Positions 9,123 through 18,285 of a stretch of DNA of 64,000 bases are shown here, piece by piece. Origin of the DNA: Desulfonatronospira thiodismutans ASO3-1 (GTDB taxonomy: Bacteria; Desulfobacterota; Desulfovibrionia; Desulfovibrionales; Desulfonatronovibrionaceae); NCBI RefSeq assembly GCF_000174435.1, contig NZ_ACJN02000002.1, forward strand, positions 715,490-779,489, in the 5' to 3' direction. The position numbers were made by a program, and so were the translations under genes. The notes under the pieces are model-generated. The model made no database searches. It worked only from the letters and a program-made list of their open reading frames with translations, and was not told the DNA's origin. Position 1 is the first letter of the stretch. Every line of letters begins with the position of its first letter.

Positions 9123-10670
9123 TTAATGATAGTAGTTTGCGCCCCGGATGTTGTCATGCTCCAGCACCGGAGCTTCAGAATTCTCGGACGGACTTGGTAA
9201 AGGCTGTTTGTCCAGGTTGTTCTTCAGGATGGATTCTACGCTCTTGTAGTTTGTCGATCCCAGGGTCAGGGCTCTTAAACAGGCAGATTCAAGCCTTTCT
9301 TCTCCATATTGCTTGCCCAGGCGCATGACGCCCAGGCAAGGCCTAAAGCCCTGCTGGGGATGGATCCTTTTGCCCATGATGGTTTTGATCAGCTTGGCCG
9401 TGGCAGGTCCAGTCTTGCTGGCCCAGTTTATCAGCCGCTCCGGATTCCAGTAATCATGCTCCCTGTGAGCCTTGGGCATATGTTCTTTGACCGTGGTATA
9501 GCTCCTTTTGTTATAGGATCTTTTATGGCTGGCCACCCGGGAGTTCTTGTGGAACAGCTCCACAGTGTTTTCCGTGTACCTGGCATCAAGCCTTTTTTTG
9601 ACCAGGTGATGGGGAACTGAGTAGTAATGCCGGTCAATCTCCACGTGATAGTCTATGTTCACCTTAACCTTCTTCCAGAGGGCATATTCATAATGTGTGG
9701 CCGGAAGCGGCTGCAGAGCAGGTCTGTCTATTTCTTCAAAGAGCGACTTCCTGCTCCCTGGCAGTTTTTTGAAAGGCTTGTCGTTTAGCTTTTCCAGCAG
9801 CTTCCTGATTTCCAGGTTTAACTCCCACAGGGAGAAAAACTGCTGATTTCTGAGCCTGGCCAGAATCCACCTGGAGACAAGAAGCACACCGCTTTCGGCT
9901 TTGGCCTTGTCCTTTGGCTTTTTTCTCCTGGCAGGGATGACCGCCGTATTGTAGTGCAGGGCCATGTCTTGATAGGTGGGGTTCAGATCCGGCTCATATA
10001 TATGGGGTTTATTGACTCCGGACTTGAGATTGTCCGGGATTGTAATCAAGGGGACTCCCTGTAGAAACTTGAAGGTCCGGACATGGGAGTTGATCCAGTC
10101 CCAGAGGTTCTGGCTCCAGGTGGCTTCCGCATAGGTGTAGTTGCTTGCACCCATGACAGCTACAAAGATCTGGGCCTGGCTTATTTCTCCTGTTCCCGGA
10201 TCCGTAACCGGTACAGTATGGCCGGCATAATCAACGAAGAGCTTTTCGCCGGCCCTGTGGTTGTGGCGCATGACCAGATCAAGCTTGCCGCGCCATGCTC
10301 TGTATTCCCGGCAGAACCAGCTGTACTCGAAGCCGTCTGGGTTGGCCTCTTTGTATTCTTCCCAGAGCAAAAACTTGGTCACACCCTTTTTTTGCATTTC
10401 CTGATGCACCAGGTTCCAGTCCGGTACTGGGGTAGATACTTTATGCTCATTTTGCTGCGGAGGAAACAGAAGCTCGTGAAGCCTCTCCTCTGTCATATTC
10501 TCAGGCAGCGGCCAGAAAATCCCGGCATTTTTTGCTCTGGATATATAGGTGGCAACTGTGGACTTGCCTATATCGCAGCACTTGGCAATCTGGCGGGTGC
10601 TGAAGCCTTGTCCGTATTTTAAACGCAGGATTTCAGAAATTTTTCGCATGGATAACCTCTCCTGTGGCAT
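9123..10670 (-). CDS. istA: IstA-like DDE transposase of IS21 family
   Basis: A 515-residue transposase starting at ATG 10670 behind GGGAGG; an in-frame ATG at 10649 also has an AGGAG-like site. Residues about 8-50 are a helix-turn-helix (GFSTRQIAKCCDIGKSTVATYI). The integrase-core region contains FVDYAGHTVPV, carrying the first catalytic aspartate, followed by the TIPDNLKSGV segment with the second. The family-usual glutamate follows in the KDKAKAESGV region. The C-terminal half matches the IstA beta-barrel region (HYEYALWKKVKVNIDYHVEIDRHYY is the landmark, given here only as position about 310-335). It is co-oriented with istB and complete. Confidence 0.92.
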   Translation of the reverse strand: MPQERLSMRKISEILRLKYGQGFSTRQIAKCCDIGKSTVATYISRAKNAGIFWPLPENMTEERLHELLFPPQQNEHKVSTPVPDWNLVHQEMQKKGVTKFLLWEEYKEANPDGFEYSWFCREYRAWRGKLDLVMRHNHRAGEKLFVDYAGHTVPVTDPGTGEISQAQIFVAVMGASNYTYAEATWSQNLWDWINSHVRTFKFLQGVPLITIPDNLKSGVNKPHIYEPDLNPTYQDMALHYNTAVIPARRKKPKDKAKAESGVLLVSRWILARLRNQQFFSLWELNLEIRKLLEKLNDKPFKKLPGSRKSLFEEIDRPALQPLPATHYEYALWKKVKVNIDYHVEIDRHYYSVPHHLVKKRLDARYTENTVELFHKNSRVASHKRSYNKRSYTTVKEHMPKAHREHDYWNPERLINWASKTGPATAKLIKTIMGKRIHPQQGFRPCLGVMRLGKQYGEERLESACLRALTLGSTNYKSVESILKNNLDKQPLPSPSENSEAPVLEHDNIRGANYYH

Positions 10671-10914
10671 TTGTACCTCCCGTTTGAATTTGTTTGGAGG
10701 TACATGATTGACAGGTTATCCCGCGTCAAACTTAAAAAGAAGAGGTGCTCCTTAGAGCGGCGAGTTCATTGTGAAGGTGTCCATCTTCCCGTGGAATGCT
10801 GTCCACCTTGCCGTGGAATGACTGTCCATCATGAGCATGGAATGCTGTCCTTTTTCCCATGGAACACTGTCCACTTTGCTGTGGAATGCTGTCCGTTTTC
10901 CCGTGAAATACGCA

Positions 10915-11527
10915 GCAAGCTGGAAAACATGGCCCGCATGCTTCAGGTCAGGGGTAAACGGATGAAGAACCAGGAGCTTTTGTCCAAAGCAGCTGCGATA
11001 AGGGCTTTGGGAAAAGAGCTTGGCAGCTTGCAGGACGTAGAACTGATCAGGGGATGCGAGGGACATGCATCCAGGCTGTATTTTCAGGTGTTTGATCATC
11101 TTTTAACCAACAAAAATTTCAGCTTCAAGGGACGTAGCAAGCGTCCACCCAAAGACCCGGTCAATGCCCTGCTTTCATTTGTTTATACACTGCTGACCAA
11201 TGAAGTACAGACAGCGGTAAAGACAGTTGGCCTTGACCCTTACCTGGGTGCTCTGCATGTCATCGACTATGGCAGGCCCTCTCTGGCCTGTGACCTGGTG
11301 GAGGAATGGAGGGCATTTCTGGGGGACAGGCTGGTCCTGGGGCTTATAAACAAAAAAAGCATAAGTGTTGATGATTTTGTTTATCGTGATGTGAAAGATA
11401 CGGATTTTGTAGATGAAAAAGATCTGCGCAGCAAAAGGCCTGTGGAAATGAAGCCCGCAATATGCCGGGCTTTTCTGCAATCTTATGAGAAATGGATGCA
11501 GCAGAAGATCCTGGACCCTGTAAGTGG
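10915..11527. repeat. 613-bp direct duplication of cas1, right copy
   Basis: Matches 7570-8182 throughout as far as can be read. It begins at the base right after the right IS end and runs into the unique 3' end of cas1. This is the geometry expected if two IS copies inserted 613 bp apart on sister chromosomes and then recombined. Confidence 0.92.
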
Positions 11528-11636
11528 GAAAGAGTTTGGGTGCCGGGAATACATATTCAAGCAGGTTCAAAGGTTTGAAAAGCATCTAAGCCAGAAAGAA
11601 AAGTACCAGCCTTTCCTGTGGGCTGGTCGGGTTTAA
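10915..11636 (+). pseudogene. cas1: Cas1, 3' portion downstream of the IS21 element
   Basis: Starts at Cas1 residue 110 (KLENMARML) and runs to the natural stop at 11636, ending in QPFLWAGRV. It contains the whole catalytic triad and the C-terminal tail that the left copy lacks, but has no N-terminal beta domain. The reading frame is open backwards through the IS end to 10671, so a chimeric protein with an IS-derived leader could be made if transcribed; there is no clear ribosome binding site for it. Together the two fragments cover all of Cas1, with residues 110-313 duplicated. Confidence 0.85.
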
Positions 11637-11969
11637 GCGGTGAAAATCTGTTGCCTTGTTTTTTTCAGTACTCTGTCGTCCGGTGTCCTGTCCATAAGCA
11701 CTTATAGGGCAGAGGGCAAAAGCGCAAATCAAGTGTTTTTCATGCGAAAACATACCTGATTACAAAGCGCTTTCCAAATAAAAAAATGCCTGCTGAAAAT
11801 GCAGGCTGGTAAAAACCACTTTCCAAATAAAAAAATGCAGGTTGGGCTGGTGTCGCTGGCCACGGGAAAGCTTTTTAAAAGCCAACCGGCAGAGTTTTGG
11901 ACGTAGCTTTCTTTGCTGGGTTCAGGAAACATTTTATGCTTAACAGTCAAAAAAAAGGAGGAGTTTATC
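11637..11969. other. Intergenic region with two copies of the TTTCCAAATA motif
   Basis: No gene seen. Copies of TTTCCAAATAAAAAAATGC lie at 11771-11789 and 11820-11838, 31 bases apart edge to edge, in front of the TPR gene. Their AT-rich core could form part of a promoter or regulator site. The ribosome binding site AAAGGAGG of the TPR gene is at 11954-11963. Confidence 0.5.
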
Positions 11970-13370
11970 ATGAGTAACGCCCAGGCAAAAATTATTCACA
12001 CCCCTCATTTCAATAGTGGCCTTGCAGAAAAGCAGGAAGACAGTCAGGAAAACTTCGTTGACAATGAGGTGCAGGAAGGCGCTGCATTTCTGGAGGACCT
12101 TGCCGGGCAGGCGCAGGTTCAGGAACAACTGCGGCTCAGGCAAAAGTCATGTATGGCGGAAATGGCCCTTTTGCGTCAGGAGAACAGCTGGGAGCAGATC
12201 CTGGACATGTTTTATCCCCTGGAGGACAAGGCCCCTGAACTGGTTGCTTCTGAGCTGGATATGGAGCTGCGCATGGAACTGGCCTTTGTCCTGGGGCAGG
12301 TCAACAGGTTTGACGAGGCGGTAAGGGAATACGAGGTATGCCTTCAGGTACAGCCGGACAACTACTTTGCCAATTCCGGCCTGGCCTATACGCTTTACAA
12401 CAGCCTTTATGCCGCTCAAAACCGGGAGATTCTTTTGACCCCTGACGGTAAAAAACACAGAGCCGAGAAAGCGCATAAACACTTTGAAAAAGCCCAGGAA
12501 ATTCGACCGGAGGGGGTGACCAACTATTATCGTCAGGGTATGCTGTATAAAAACCTGCAGAACAAACCAGCACTTGGCCTGCCGTTGTTTGCCAGGGCGG
12601 TTACCAACTGGCGCGGCTACAGCCCACAGCAGCAAAAGGCCAGGCATCAGGAGCACAAAAACTATATCAAGGCTTTGTACAACCTGGGTTCATGCCGGCT
12701 GAAGCTCAACCAGGCACAGATGGCTCTCAAGAATATTCAGGAATGCATCCAGGAAGACCAGAAACATTATATATCAGCGGTTAACAAGTATTTTGCCCTG
12801 GGCAAGGTTTGCTATTCCCTTGGTGAGTTTTCTCAAGCCAGGGAGGCCCTGGAATTTGCCGCTACCATGGCTGACGTAAAAGACGGGGATTATGTGTACG
12901 AAATGCTGGGCAGGGTATTACTTTCCCTTGAAGAAAATGAAAAGGCCCTTGAAGCGGTGCGCAAGGTTCCGTTCAAATTGAGAAAACCTTATGTACGCTG
13001 GACAGAGGCGGACATTCTGGTGGCTGTAGGACAGACCCAGGAGGCAGTGCAGGTGTTGACCCATGCTTTGAACAAAGACCGTCGATCCAGGCACAAAACG
13101 CTGATCAGGCTTTGCAGGATTCATTTTGGACAGAAAGATTATCAGCAGTCTCTGCAGCAGGCCCGTGAAGCTGATGATTTTCATCGTCAGACCTTCAACA
13201 GCCCCGATGCCGACGCCTTGTTCTGGCAGTCTGCCTGTCATCTGCACCTGAATGAAGTGGAGCAGGCCCGGCAAAAAGCCCAAGACCTGTCTGATTTTTC
13301 ACCAGGCTATCCCTTTTTGAAGAAGCTTGTAAAGGCTATTGAGAAGGCAGAGCAAAAGCACAAATTGTAA
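11970..13370 (+). CDS. TPR-repeat protein of the CRISPR locus
   Basis: A 466-residue soluble protein from ATG 11970, chosen because AAAGGAGGAG lies 8 bases upstream. Several degenerate tetratricopeptide helix pairs are visible: LAFVLGQVNRFDEAVREYE then LQVQPDNYFANSGLAYTLY (about 110-150), YNLGSCRLKLNQAQMALKNI (about 235), YFALGKVCYSLGEFSQAREAL (about 270-290), YEMLGRVLLSLEENEKALEA and a last one near 415-440. There is no fused protease or nuclease domain, unlike TPR-CHAT of type III-E. TPR proteins are scaffolds, so a role in assembling the CRISPR or primase machinery is an inference from position between cas1 and array 1. The last 57 codons and the downstream leader are duplicated at 20521 onward. 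Confidence 0.8.
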   Translation: MSNAQAKIIHTPHFNSGLAEKQEDSQENFVDNEVQEGAAFLEDLAGQAQVQEQLRLRQKSCMAEMALLRQENSWEQILDMFYPLEDKAPELVASELDMELRMELAFVLGQVNRFDEAVREYEVCLQVQPDNYFANSGLAYTLYNSLYAAQNREILLTPDGKKHRAEKAHKHFEKAQEIRPEGVTNYYRQGMLYKNLQNKPALGLPLFARAVTNWRGYSPQQQKARHQEHKNYIKALYNLGSCRLKLNQAQMALKNIQECIQEDQKHYISAVNKYFALGKVCYSLGEFSQAREALEFAATMADVKDGDYVYEMLGRVLLSLEENEKALEAVRKVPFKLRKPYVRWTEADILVAVGQTQEAVQVLTHALNKDRRSRHKTLIRLCRIHFGQKDYQQSLQQAREADDFHRQTFNSPDADALFWQSACHLHLNEVEQARQKAQDLSDFSPGYPFLKKLVKAIEKAEQKHKL

Positions 13371-13851
13371 GCACGTCCTGCAAAAAAGGAGTGTCTGGTG
13401 TCATCCCGGGGGGCTGCAATCCATAAAAGGATATGCAGTCACCCGGGAAAAAATCGACATTTGTCTGAGTATCATTGAAAAGGGTCTCTCGAGTTTCTTC
13501 GTGTTTTGAAAAATTTAATGCACAAAAAATGCCAAAATAAAAGGTTTGTTTTCCAGATAACGAATTTTTTGTTAAAAAGTATTTAAATTCAGATATTTAC
13601 CTCTTAAAAAATTATAAAGCCATTGTTAAGACACACCTTTTGGGATTTTTGTAGAAACTCTCCAACCATCTGTTTTTATTGAATCTGGGTTAAAAAGGGT
13701 GAACCGGAGTAAATATTCATTTATTTCGGTATGTTAATTGGTTTTTGTCCCTCCAGAAAGCACTTTCAAATTTACCGGCAGGCAAAATCGGGGTAGGGTG
13801 AACTTTTTGCCTCTCAAAACCATTGACAGGAGCGGGTTTATAAGTCTAAGT
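13371..13851 (+). promoter_or_regulatory. Leader region of CRISPR array 1
   Basis: AT-rich non-coding DNA next to the first repeat, almost identical to 20691-21167 in front of array 2, which marks it as the leader. It contains an inverted segment around TGTCATCCCGGGGGGC and a TTGACA hexamer at 13823-13828 just before the first repeat, a plausible -35 element. Conservation between the two arrays runs up to the first repeat base. Confidence 0.75.
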
Positions 13852-14815
13852 GTCCGAAGGACTGGCAGGGTTTAGAACCATTGCGACCGTCACTCAGCAT
13901 AAGTATAAACCTCCTAATTTCCGTCCGAAGGACTGGCAGGGTTTAGAACCATTGCGACCACTTTATCGAACGACCCCAGCAGTTCGTCTACTATGTCCGA
14001 AGGACTGGCAGGGTTTAGAACCATTGCGACTCTCTCCTTTTTCTCCAGAAACTCTCCAGCTCATCAGGTCCGAAGGACTGGCAGGGTTTAGAACCATTGC
14101 GACTTGCCTCCTTCTTTTTAGCATCCGTTTCAGCATCGTCCGAAGGACTGGCAGGGTTTAGAACCATTGCGACTTCTCAAGCTCCTCAGCCGGGGGCATG
14201 AGGGGCTCAGGTCCGAAGGACTGGCAGGGTTTAGAACCATTGCGACTGATTTATTTTTGGATTTTAGGGTATATGCAAACGTCCGAAGGACTGGCAGGGT
14301 TTAGAACCATTGCGACTCATACTGGGCTTCCCTAGGGAACAGAAAAGATTGGGTCCGAAGGACTGGCAGGGTTTAGAACCATTGCGACGGGCGGAAGATC
14401 GAAGCTTTCAAACGTAAACGCTGTGTCCGAAGGACTGGCAGGGTTTAGAACCATTGCGACAGGAAATATACCTTATATAGATTAAGGATGTCAAAGTCCG
14501 AAGGACTGGCAGGGTTTAGAACCATTGCGACTTGAGTTGTCTGTTGTTGTTCTTGGTTCTGAATCAGTCCGAAGGACTGGCAGGGTTTAGAACCATTGCG
14601 ACAGCCTCAACTGATGATTACACCTCACGCACTGCATACGTCCGAAGGACTGGCAGGGTTTAGAACCATTGCGACCCGGTGCATCCAGCGTTTATCAGCT
14701 TCTGCAGGGTCCGAAGGACTGGCAGGGTTTAGAACCATTGCGACCCAACCATACCCTCTTCCAGCTTTTTAGCTGCAAGGTCCGAAGGACTGGCAGGGTT
14801 TAGAATCATTGCGAC
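13852..14815 (+). CRISPR. CRISPR array 1: 14 repeats, 13 spacers
   Basis: Repeats of 36 bp start at 13852, 13923, 13995, 14068, 14138, 14211, 14281, 14353, 14425, 14496, 14567, 14640, 14709 and 14780; spacers are 33-37 bp and all different. The repeat begins GTCCGAAGGACTGGCAGGG, with a small GTCC/GGAC hairpin, and ends ATTGCGAC. Read on +, these last eight bases resemble the type III crRNA 5' handle ATTGAAAC. The last repeat has one change (CCATT to TCATT), so the trailing end is at 14815 and the leader is on the left. Confidence 0.98.
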
Positions 14816-15266
14816 TTGTTGGGAGGTTGAGCCTGCCCGACAAAATTGCTTGGCCCCACGTTTCACAGGGATCCTGGTCCTAAAGAAGGTCTTATGACTG
14901 ATCACAATGTCCAGGAGTTCTGGCCCGGACATAGGCCAGACCAACCACAGTCTCCCTTCTCTGGCAAGAAGACTGGCAGCAATTAAAAGCATTCTGCCCA
15001 GTGCCAGGCTTTGGCCATATAAAATTGCTTGAATTTTCCACTTCAGACGACATCAGAAAATCCTCTACCCTTCTGCGCCAACAATAAGTCCCTCATTTTA
15101 TTTTTCGTAAGCTTCCACCCCCACTTAAGTAATAGGCATGGGGTTGTGCGTATAGTGAGGGGTATCTGTTCTGTTGCCCCTAAAATAAGATTTTTTGCAG
15201 CTGTAGCTGCTTGATTTACTTCAAAAAATGTCTGTTACAACACAGGCAGCAGAAAGGAGGTGTTGT
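14816..15266. other. Spacer between CRISPR array 1 and the primase gene
   Basis: No supported gene. An open frame on - at 14729-14992 starts inside the array and shows no recognisable protein. The primase ribosome binding site GAAAGGAGG is at 15252-15260. Confidence 0.5.
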
Positions 15267-16904
15267 ATGACGTCTTCCGAACTTCAAACCGTAAATGACA
15301 GGAAAGTAGATATATCGCTTTTGATGAAGCGCCTTCAGGAATTGATACTTTCGGGAAAAGATGAGGAAAGAGGCAGAAGCATTCTTCATAAAAAGTATAT
15401 CTGGAGTAGCCTGTCTCTGGACAGGAGCTTGCAGTGGGCCAGACTGGCTCAGGCAGCCGGTGAGAATGAATTGAGCCTGGAAATTCTGGAGTGGCTGAAC
15501 TCTAAGTATCCAGAAAACAGGGAGGCCTGGAGAGAACATTACCAGCTTCTACAGTTTCTTAGCAGAGATCAGCAGGCAGCCCGAGTCAGGGCCAGGGCGC
15601 TGTCAATGGTGCCTCAGATGGCCGGCGAAATGAATCAGGCTGCTGTTGTTGATGATCAAGGAAATGAGCCTGTCTCCGTGTCGGACGATCCATTCTGGGA
15701 GCACCACCGACAACAGAAACTGCTTGAGATTTACCTCAAACTTTTTCAGGGTAGAGAGGACTGCTTCGCCAGGCAGTGGTCGGACAAAAAGGCTGACAAA
15801 CAGGGATATGTTCCAGTACGCCGCCCGCTGGAGATTGAAGACGTCAGGGAGCATATTGCAGGCAGAAAAACTTACGGCATTTATCTGCTGAATCAGTCCA
15901 GTCAGGTCAGTACTGCAGTGGTGGATATGGACCTGGATAAAAACCTCCTTGAGACCAAAGGACTGGCAGCATCTAAGAAAGATCTTTTGCGACGGGAAAG
16001 AGATTATCTTCTGGAGCGTATTCCAGAAGAGAGTCGCAGGCTTGGTCTGGAGTGCCTTACTGAGTTCAGCGGCAGAAAAGGGTATCATTTCTGGTACTTT
16101 TTCTCTCCTCCTGTAGACGCTGGTCTGGCCAGAGGGGCTCTGCAAAAGATCACCAAAAAGCTTGGCAGGGATATCTCCTGCTTCAAGCTGGAAGTTTTCC
16201 CGAAGCAGGACAGATTGTCAGGCAAGGGGTTTGGCAACCTGGTAAAGCTTCCACTTGGCATACACAGGCACAGCGGCAAAAAATCATACTTTCTGTCCAG
16301 TAAAGGCACAAACGTATGGGATAACATGGGGATTCTGGAAAAAGTAAAGACTAATTCTTTCGAGGAGACAGGTCAGTCCAGCGAGCAGCAGGAATCATCT
16401 TCCATATCTGTTCACCCGAGGTACGAGCAGTGGGCCAGTAAGTATCCTGAACTGGCCATGTTTATAGACAAGTGTCCCCCTCTGGGGCAGATTATTCTCA
16501 ATTGCCGCAGACACAAGGAACTGGGCATGCGTGAAGAGAAGATCATTTTTGCTACCCTGGGGTTTTTGAAAAGGTCAAAGACCCTGGTCCATGCGTTGTT
16601 TCAGGAGTTGCCGGATTATAACCAGCACCTGGTGGATTACAGACTGTCCAGGGTCAGAGGGACTCCGCTGGGGTGTAAAAAGATCCATGCTCTTATGTCC
16701 ATGAACATAGACTACTGTGCTTTTGAATATACTGATGGCTATCTTCACCCATTGCTTCATTGTCCGCAATGGACGGCCTCTGCTGTGCCGAAATCGGAAA
16801 AGGTGGAGAACCTGCAGCAGGCCCTGGAACAGTTGCAGAACAGCCTGGATACCGTAAAGCGCTTTCTCCCGGACTCATCCAGGGTTCCGGAAATCAGCAG
16901 CTGA
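15267..16904 (+). CDS. CRISPR-associated primase-polymerase (CAPP), AEP superfamily
   Basis: A 545-residue protein; ATG 15267 is chosen over 15228 because GAAAGGAGG is 7 bases before it. Residues about 20-110 are helical and TPR-like (LAQAAGENELSLEILEWLN). The catalytic core is an archaeo-eukaryotic primase: DMDLD at 220-224 supplies the metal-binding acidic pair, SGRKGYHFWYFF (H274) is the nucleotide-binding motif, and EVFPKQD followed by GFGNLVKLPLGIH gives the third motif. The C-terminal part (about 395-470) has a CPPLGQIILNCRRHKELG segment like the PriCT/zinc-type ends of these enzymes. CAPPs are found in type III loci with adaptation genes and are thought to prime or copy DNA during spacer capture. 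cas1 and cas2 flank it here. Confidence 0.85.
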   Translation: MTSSELQTVNDRKVDISLLMKRLQELILSGKDEERGRSILHKKYIWSSLSLDRSLQWARLAQAAGENELSLEILEWLNSKYPENREAWREHYQLLQFLSRDQQAARVRARALSMVPQMAGEMNQAAVVDDQGNEPVSVSDDPFWEHHRQQKLLEIYLKLFQGREDCFARQWSDKKADKQGYVPVRRPLEIEDVREHIAGRKTYGIYLLNQSSQVSTAVVDMDLDKNLLETKGLAASKKDLLRRERDYLLERIPEESRRLGLECLTEFSGRKGYHFWYFFSPPVDAGLARGALQKITKKLGRDISCFKLEVFPKQDRLSGKGFGNLVKLPLGIHRHSGKKSYFLSSKGTNVWDNMGILEKVKTNSFEETGQSSEQQESSSISVHPRYEQWASKYPELAMFIDKCPPLGQIILNCRRHKELGMREEKIIFATLGFLKRSKTLVHALFQELPDYNQHLVDYRLSRVRGTPLGCKKIHALMSMNIDYCAFEYTDGYLHPLLHCPQWTASAVPKSEKVENLQQALEQLQNSLDTVKRFLPDSSRVPEISS

Positions 16905-16982
16905 AGTATATGCAGTATGATCCAGAAGTCTAATGCAGACAGGTTTTATTTTATAAATTTTAAACAGTAAAAAGGAGAAGCC

Positions 16983-17759
16983 ATGCCCGACAAAGTTTAT
17001 CACCTGGGAATGAACAGGGAAGATGTCCGTGCTGCACAGGCTGCCATACTCCCTGGTGATCCCGGCAGGGTTGAGGACATTGCAGGTACGCCTACCTTTG
17101 AATACTCTAAGGAGGTTGCCTGCAAGCGGGAGTACCGCAGCTGGCTGGGATACCTGGAAGGTAGACCGGTACTTGTTACATCCACAGGTATAGGCGGCCC
17201 GTCTACTTCCATTGCCATAGAAGAACTGGCCATGCTGGGAATAAGACACTTTATTCGTGTGGGCACTACCGGTGCCATAAGGGATCATATCAGTCCTGGA
17301 GACGTGATAATCACCACCGGGGCTGTCCGGCAGGACGGTGCCTCTACGCACTATGCCCCCCTGGAGTATCCGGCTGTTGCCCATCATGAAGCTGTGCAGT
17401 CACTGGTGCAGGCGGCTCAGGAACTTGAGATCAACTATCACGTGGGTATAACCTGCTCCAGCGATACTTTCTATCCAGGGCAGGAGAGGGTGGATTCATT
17501 TTCAGGTTATGTGCCCAGGCGATTTCAGGGGGCTACTCAAGAGTGGGAACGACTCAACGTGCTCAACTATGAAATGGAAGCCGCTACAGTTTTAACCATG
17601 TGCAGTGTTCTGGGACTGGTCGGCGGATGTGTTACGGGGGTAATAGTCAACAGGCATCAAAAAGAGCATATTAGCCAGGACGACCTTGTTCTGGGCGAAA
17701 ATAATGCAGTACAGACAGCTGTCAGGGCCATGCAGATCCTGACCCGTGAAAAAAATTGA
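16983..17759 (+). CDS. udp: Uridine phosphorylase
   Basis: A 258-residue enzyme that reversibly splits uridine with phosphate into uracil and ribose-1-phosphate. It is recognisable along its whole length: ILPGDPGRV (phosphate site), STGIGGPSTSIAIEEL, RVGTTGAI, SSDTFYPGQER, NYEMEAATVLTM (ribose/base site) and GVIVNRHQ. Length matches E. coli Udp (253). The start at 16983 has AAAAGGAG upstream. It is oriented with the primase gene and cas2, 78 bases and 167 bases away. A nucleoside-salvage enzyme inside a CRISPR locus is unusual; whether it serves defence (nucleotide recycling or degradation of a signal) or is a passenger cannot be told. Confidence 0.93.
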   Translation: MPDKVYHLGMNREDVRAAQAAILPGDPGRVEDIAGTPTFEYSKEVACKREYRSWLGYLEGRPVLVTSTGIGGPSTSIAIEELAMLGIRHFIRVGTTGAIRDHISPGDVIITTGAVRQDGASTHYAPLEYPAVAHHEAVQSLVQAAQELEINYHVGITCSSDTFYPGQERVDSFSGYVPRRFQGATQEWERLNVLNYEMEAATVLTMCSVLGLVGGCVTGVIVNRHQKEHISQDDLVLGENNAVQTAVRAMQILTREKN

Positions 17760-17926
17760 TTTTTGATTTGGTGCAGCTGCAAAAAGTCGAGAAAATGAAT
17801 AATTCAGAAATAAACAATCTACATAAGTCTTTATTTTTACTGACCTCTGATCTCTGACATCTGTGACTGCAAAAATGATTTTTCGCAGTCAGGTATGCAT
17901 AATTTCCAGACAGCCGGAGGGAGAAT
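17760..17926. other. Short spacer with a dispersed CGACTTTTTGCAG motif
   Basis: The - strand carries CGACTTTTTGCAG at 17777-17789 followed by a TGCACC tail; similar copies on + occur at 23471-23483 and 25877-25889. GGAGGGAG before cas2 is its ribosome binding site. Confidence 0.4.
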
Positions 17927-18205
17927 ATGTTTTGCCTTGTATGTTTTGATATAGTTGACGACAAGGTCCGTTATAAAGCGGCAAAGGTACTTAAAGGTTA
18001 TGGATACAGGGTGCAGAAGTCGGTATTTGAATGCCCTGAGCTCACGGAAAAACAGTACCTCAAACTCAAGGACAGGCTTGAAAACCTCATCGATGCCACT
18101 GAAGACAGTGTCCGGTATTACCGACAGTGCAGGGCATGTCTGGGTGAATTTGAGTTTTCAGGTATCGGGGAAGCTCCTTCCGCTGACGAATACGGAATCT
18201 TGTAG
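17927..18205 (+). CDS. cas2: Cas2 adaptation protein
   Basis: A 92-residue protein with the Cas2 ferredoxin-like start FCLVCFDIVDDKVRYKAA, where the aspartate after the first strand is the conserved metal-site residue, and the typical VQKSVFEC second strand. Cas2 is the dimeric bridge of the Cas1-Cas2 integrase and is usually 85-100 residues long. GGAGGGAGAAT lies directly before the ATG. The C-terminus has a Cys-x2-Cys pair (RQCRACLGEFEF). cas2 is separated from cas1 by more than 6 kb because of the IS, the TPR gene, array 1, the primase and udp. Confidence 0.93.
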   Translation: MFCLVCFDIVDDKVRYKAAKVLKGYGYRVQKSVFECPELTEKQYLKLKDRLENLIDATEDSVRYYRQCRACLGEFEFSGIGEAPSADEYGIL

Positions 18206-18285
18206 GCTTGTGCCTTTTGATAGGGCGCATGTAATGACATTATACGTGAGTTTTACTTAAAGTTAAAAAGAACGGGGAGGTAATC

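Larger units (their letters stand above)
8183..10914 (-). mobile_element. IS21-family insertion sequence inside cas1
   Basis: A 2732-bp element with ends TGCGTATTCCACG (8183 on +) and TGCGTATTTCACG (10914 read on -), the imperfect terminal repeats expected of IS21. Inside each end are several further repeats of the form GGACAG..ATTCCA, the multiple subterminal transposase sites typical of this family: about three on the left and six on the right. It carries istA and istB on the - strand. The element looks intact. The flanks are a 613-bp duplication of cas1 and not a short target duplication. Confidence 0.9.

Noticed and set aside
10083..10622. Open frame of 179 codons opposite istA
   Set aside because: Antisense shadow of istA with low-complexity translation.
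11970..13370. TPR protein as TPR-CHAT (Craspase) partner
   Set aside because: There is no caspase-like domain or catalytic His/Cys pair; only TPR units are present.
13850..14161. Open frame of 103 codons on + through CRISPR array 1, and similar frames on either strand of array 2
   Set aside because: They arise because the 36-bp repeats lack stops in some frames; the translation is just the repeat in tandem.
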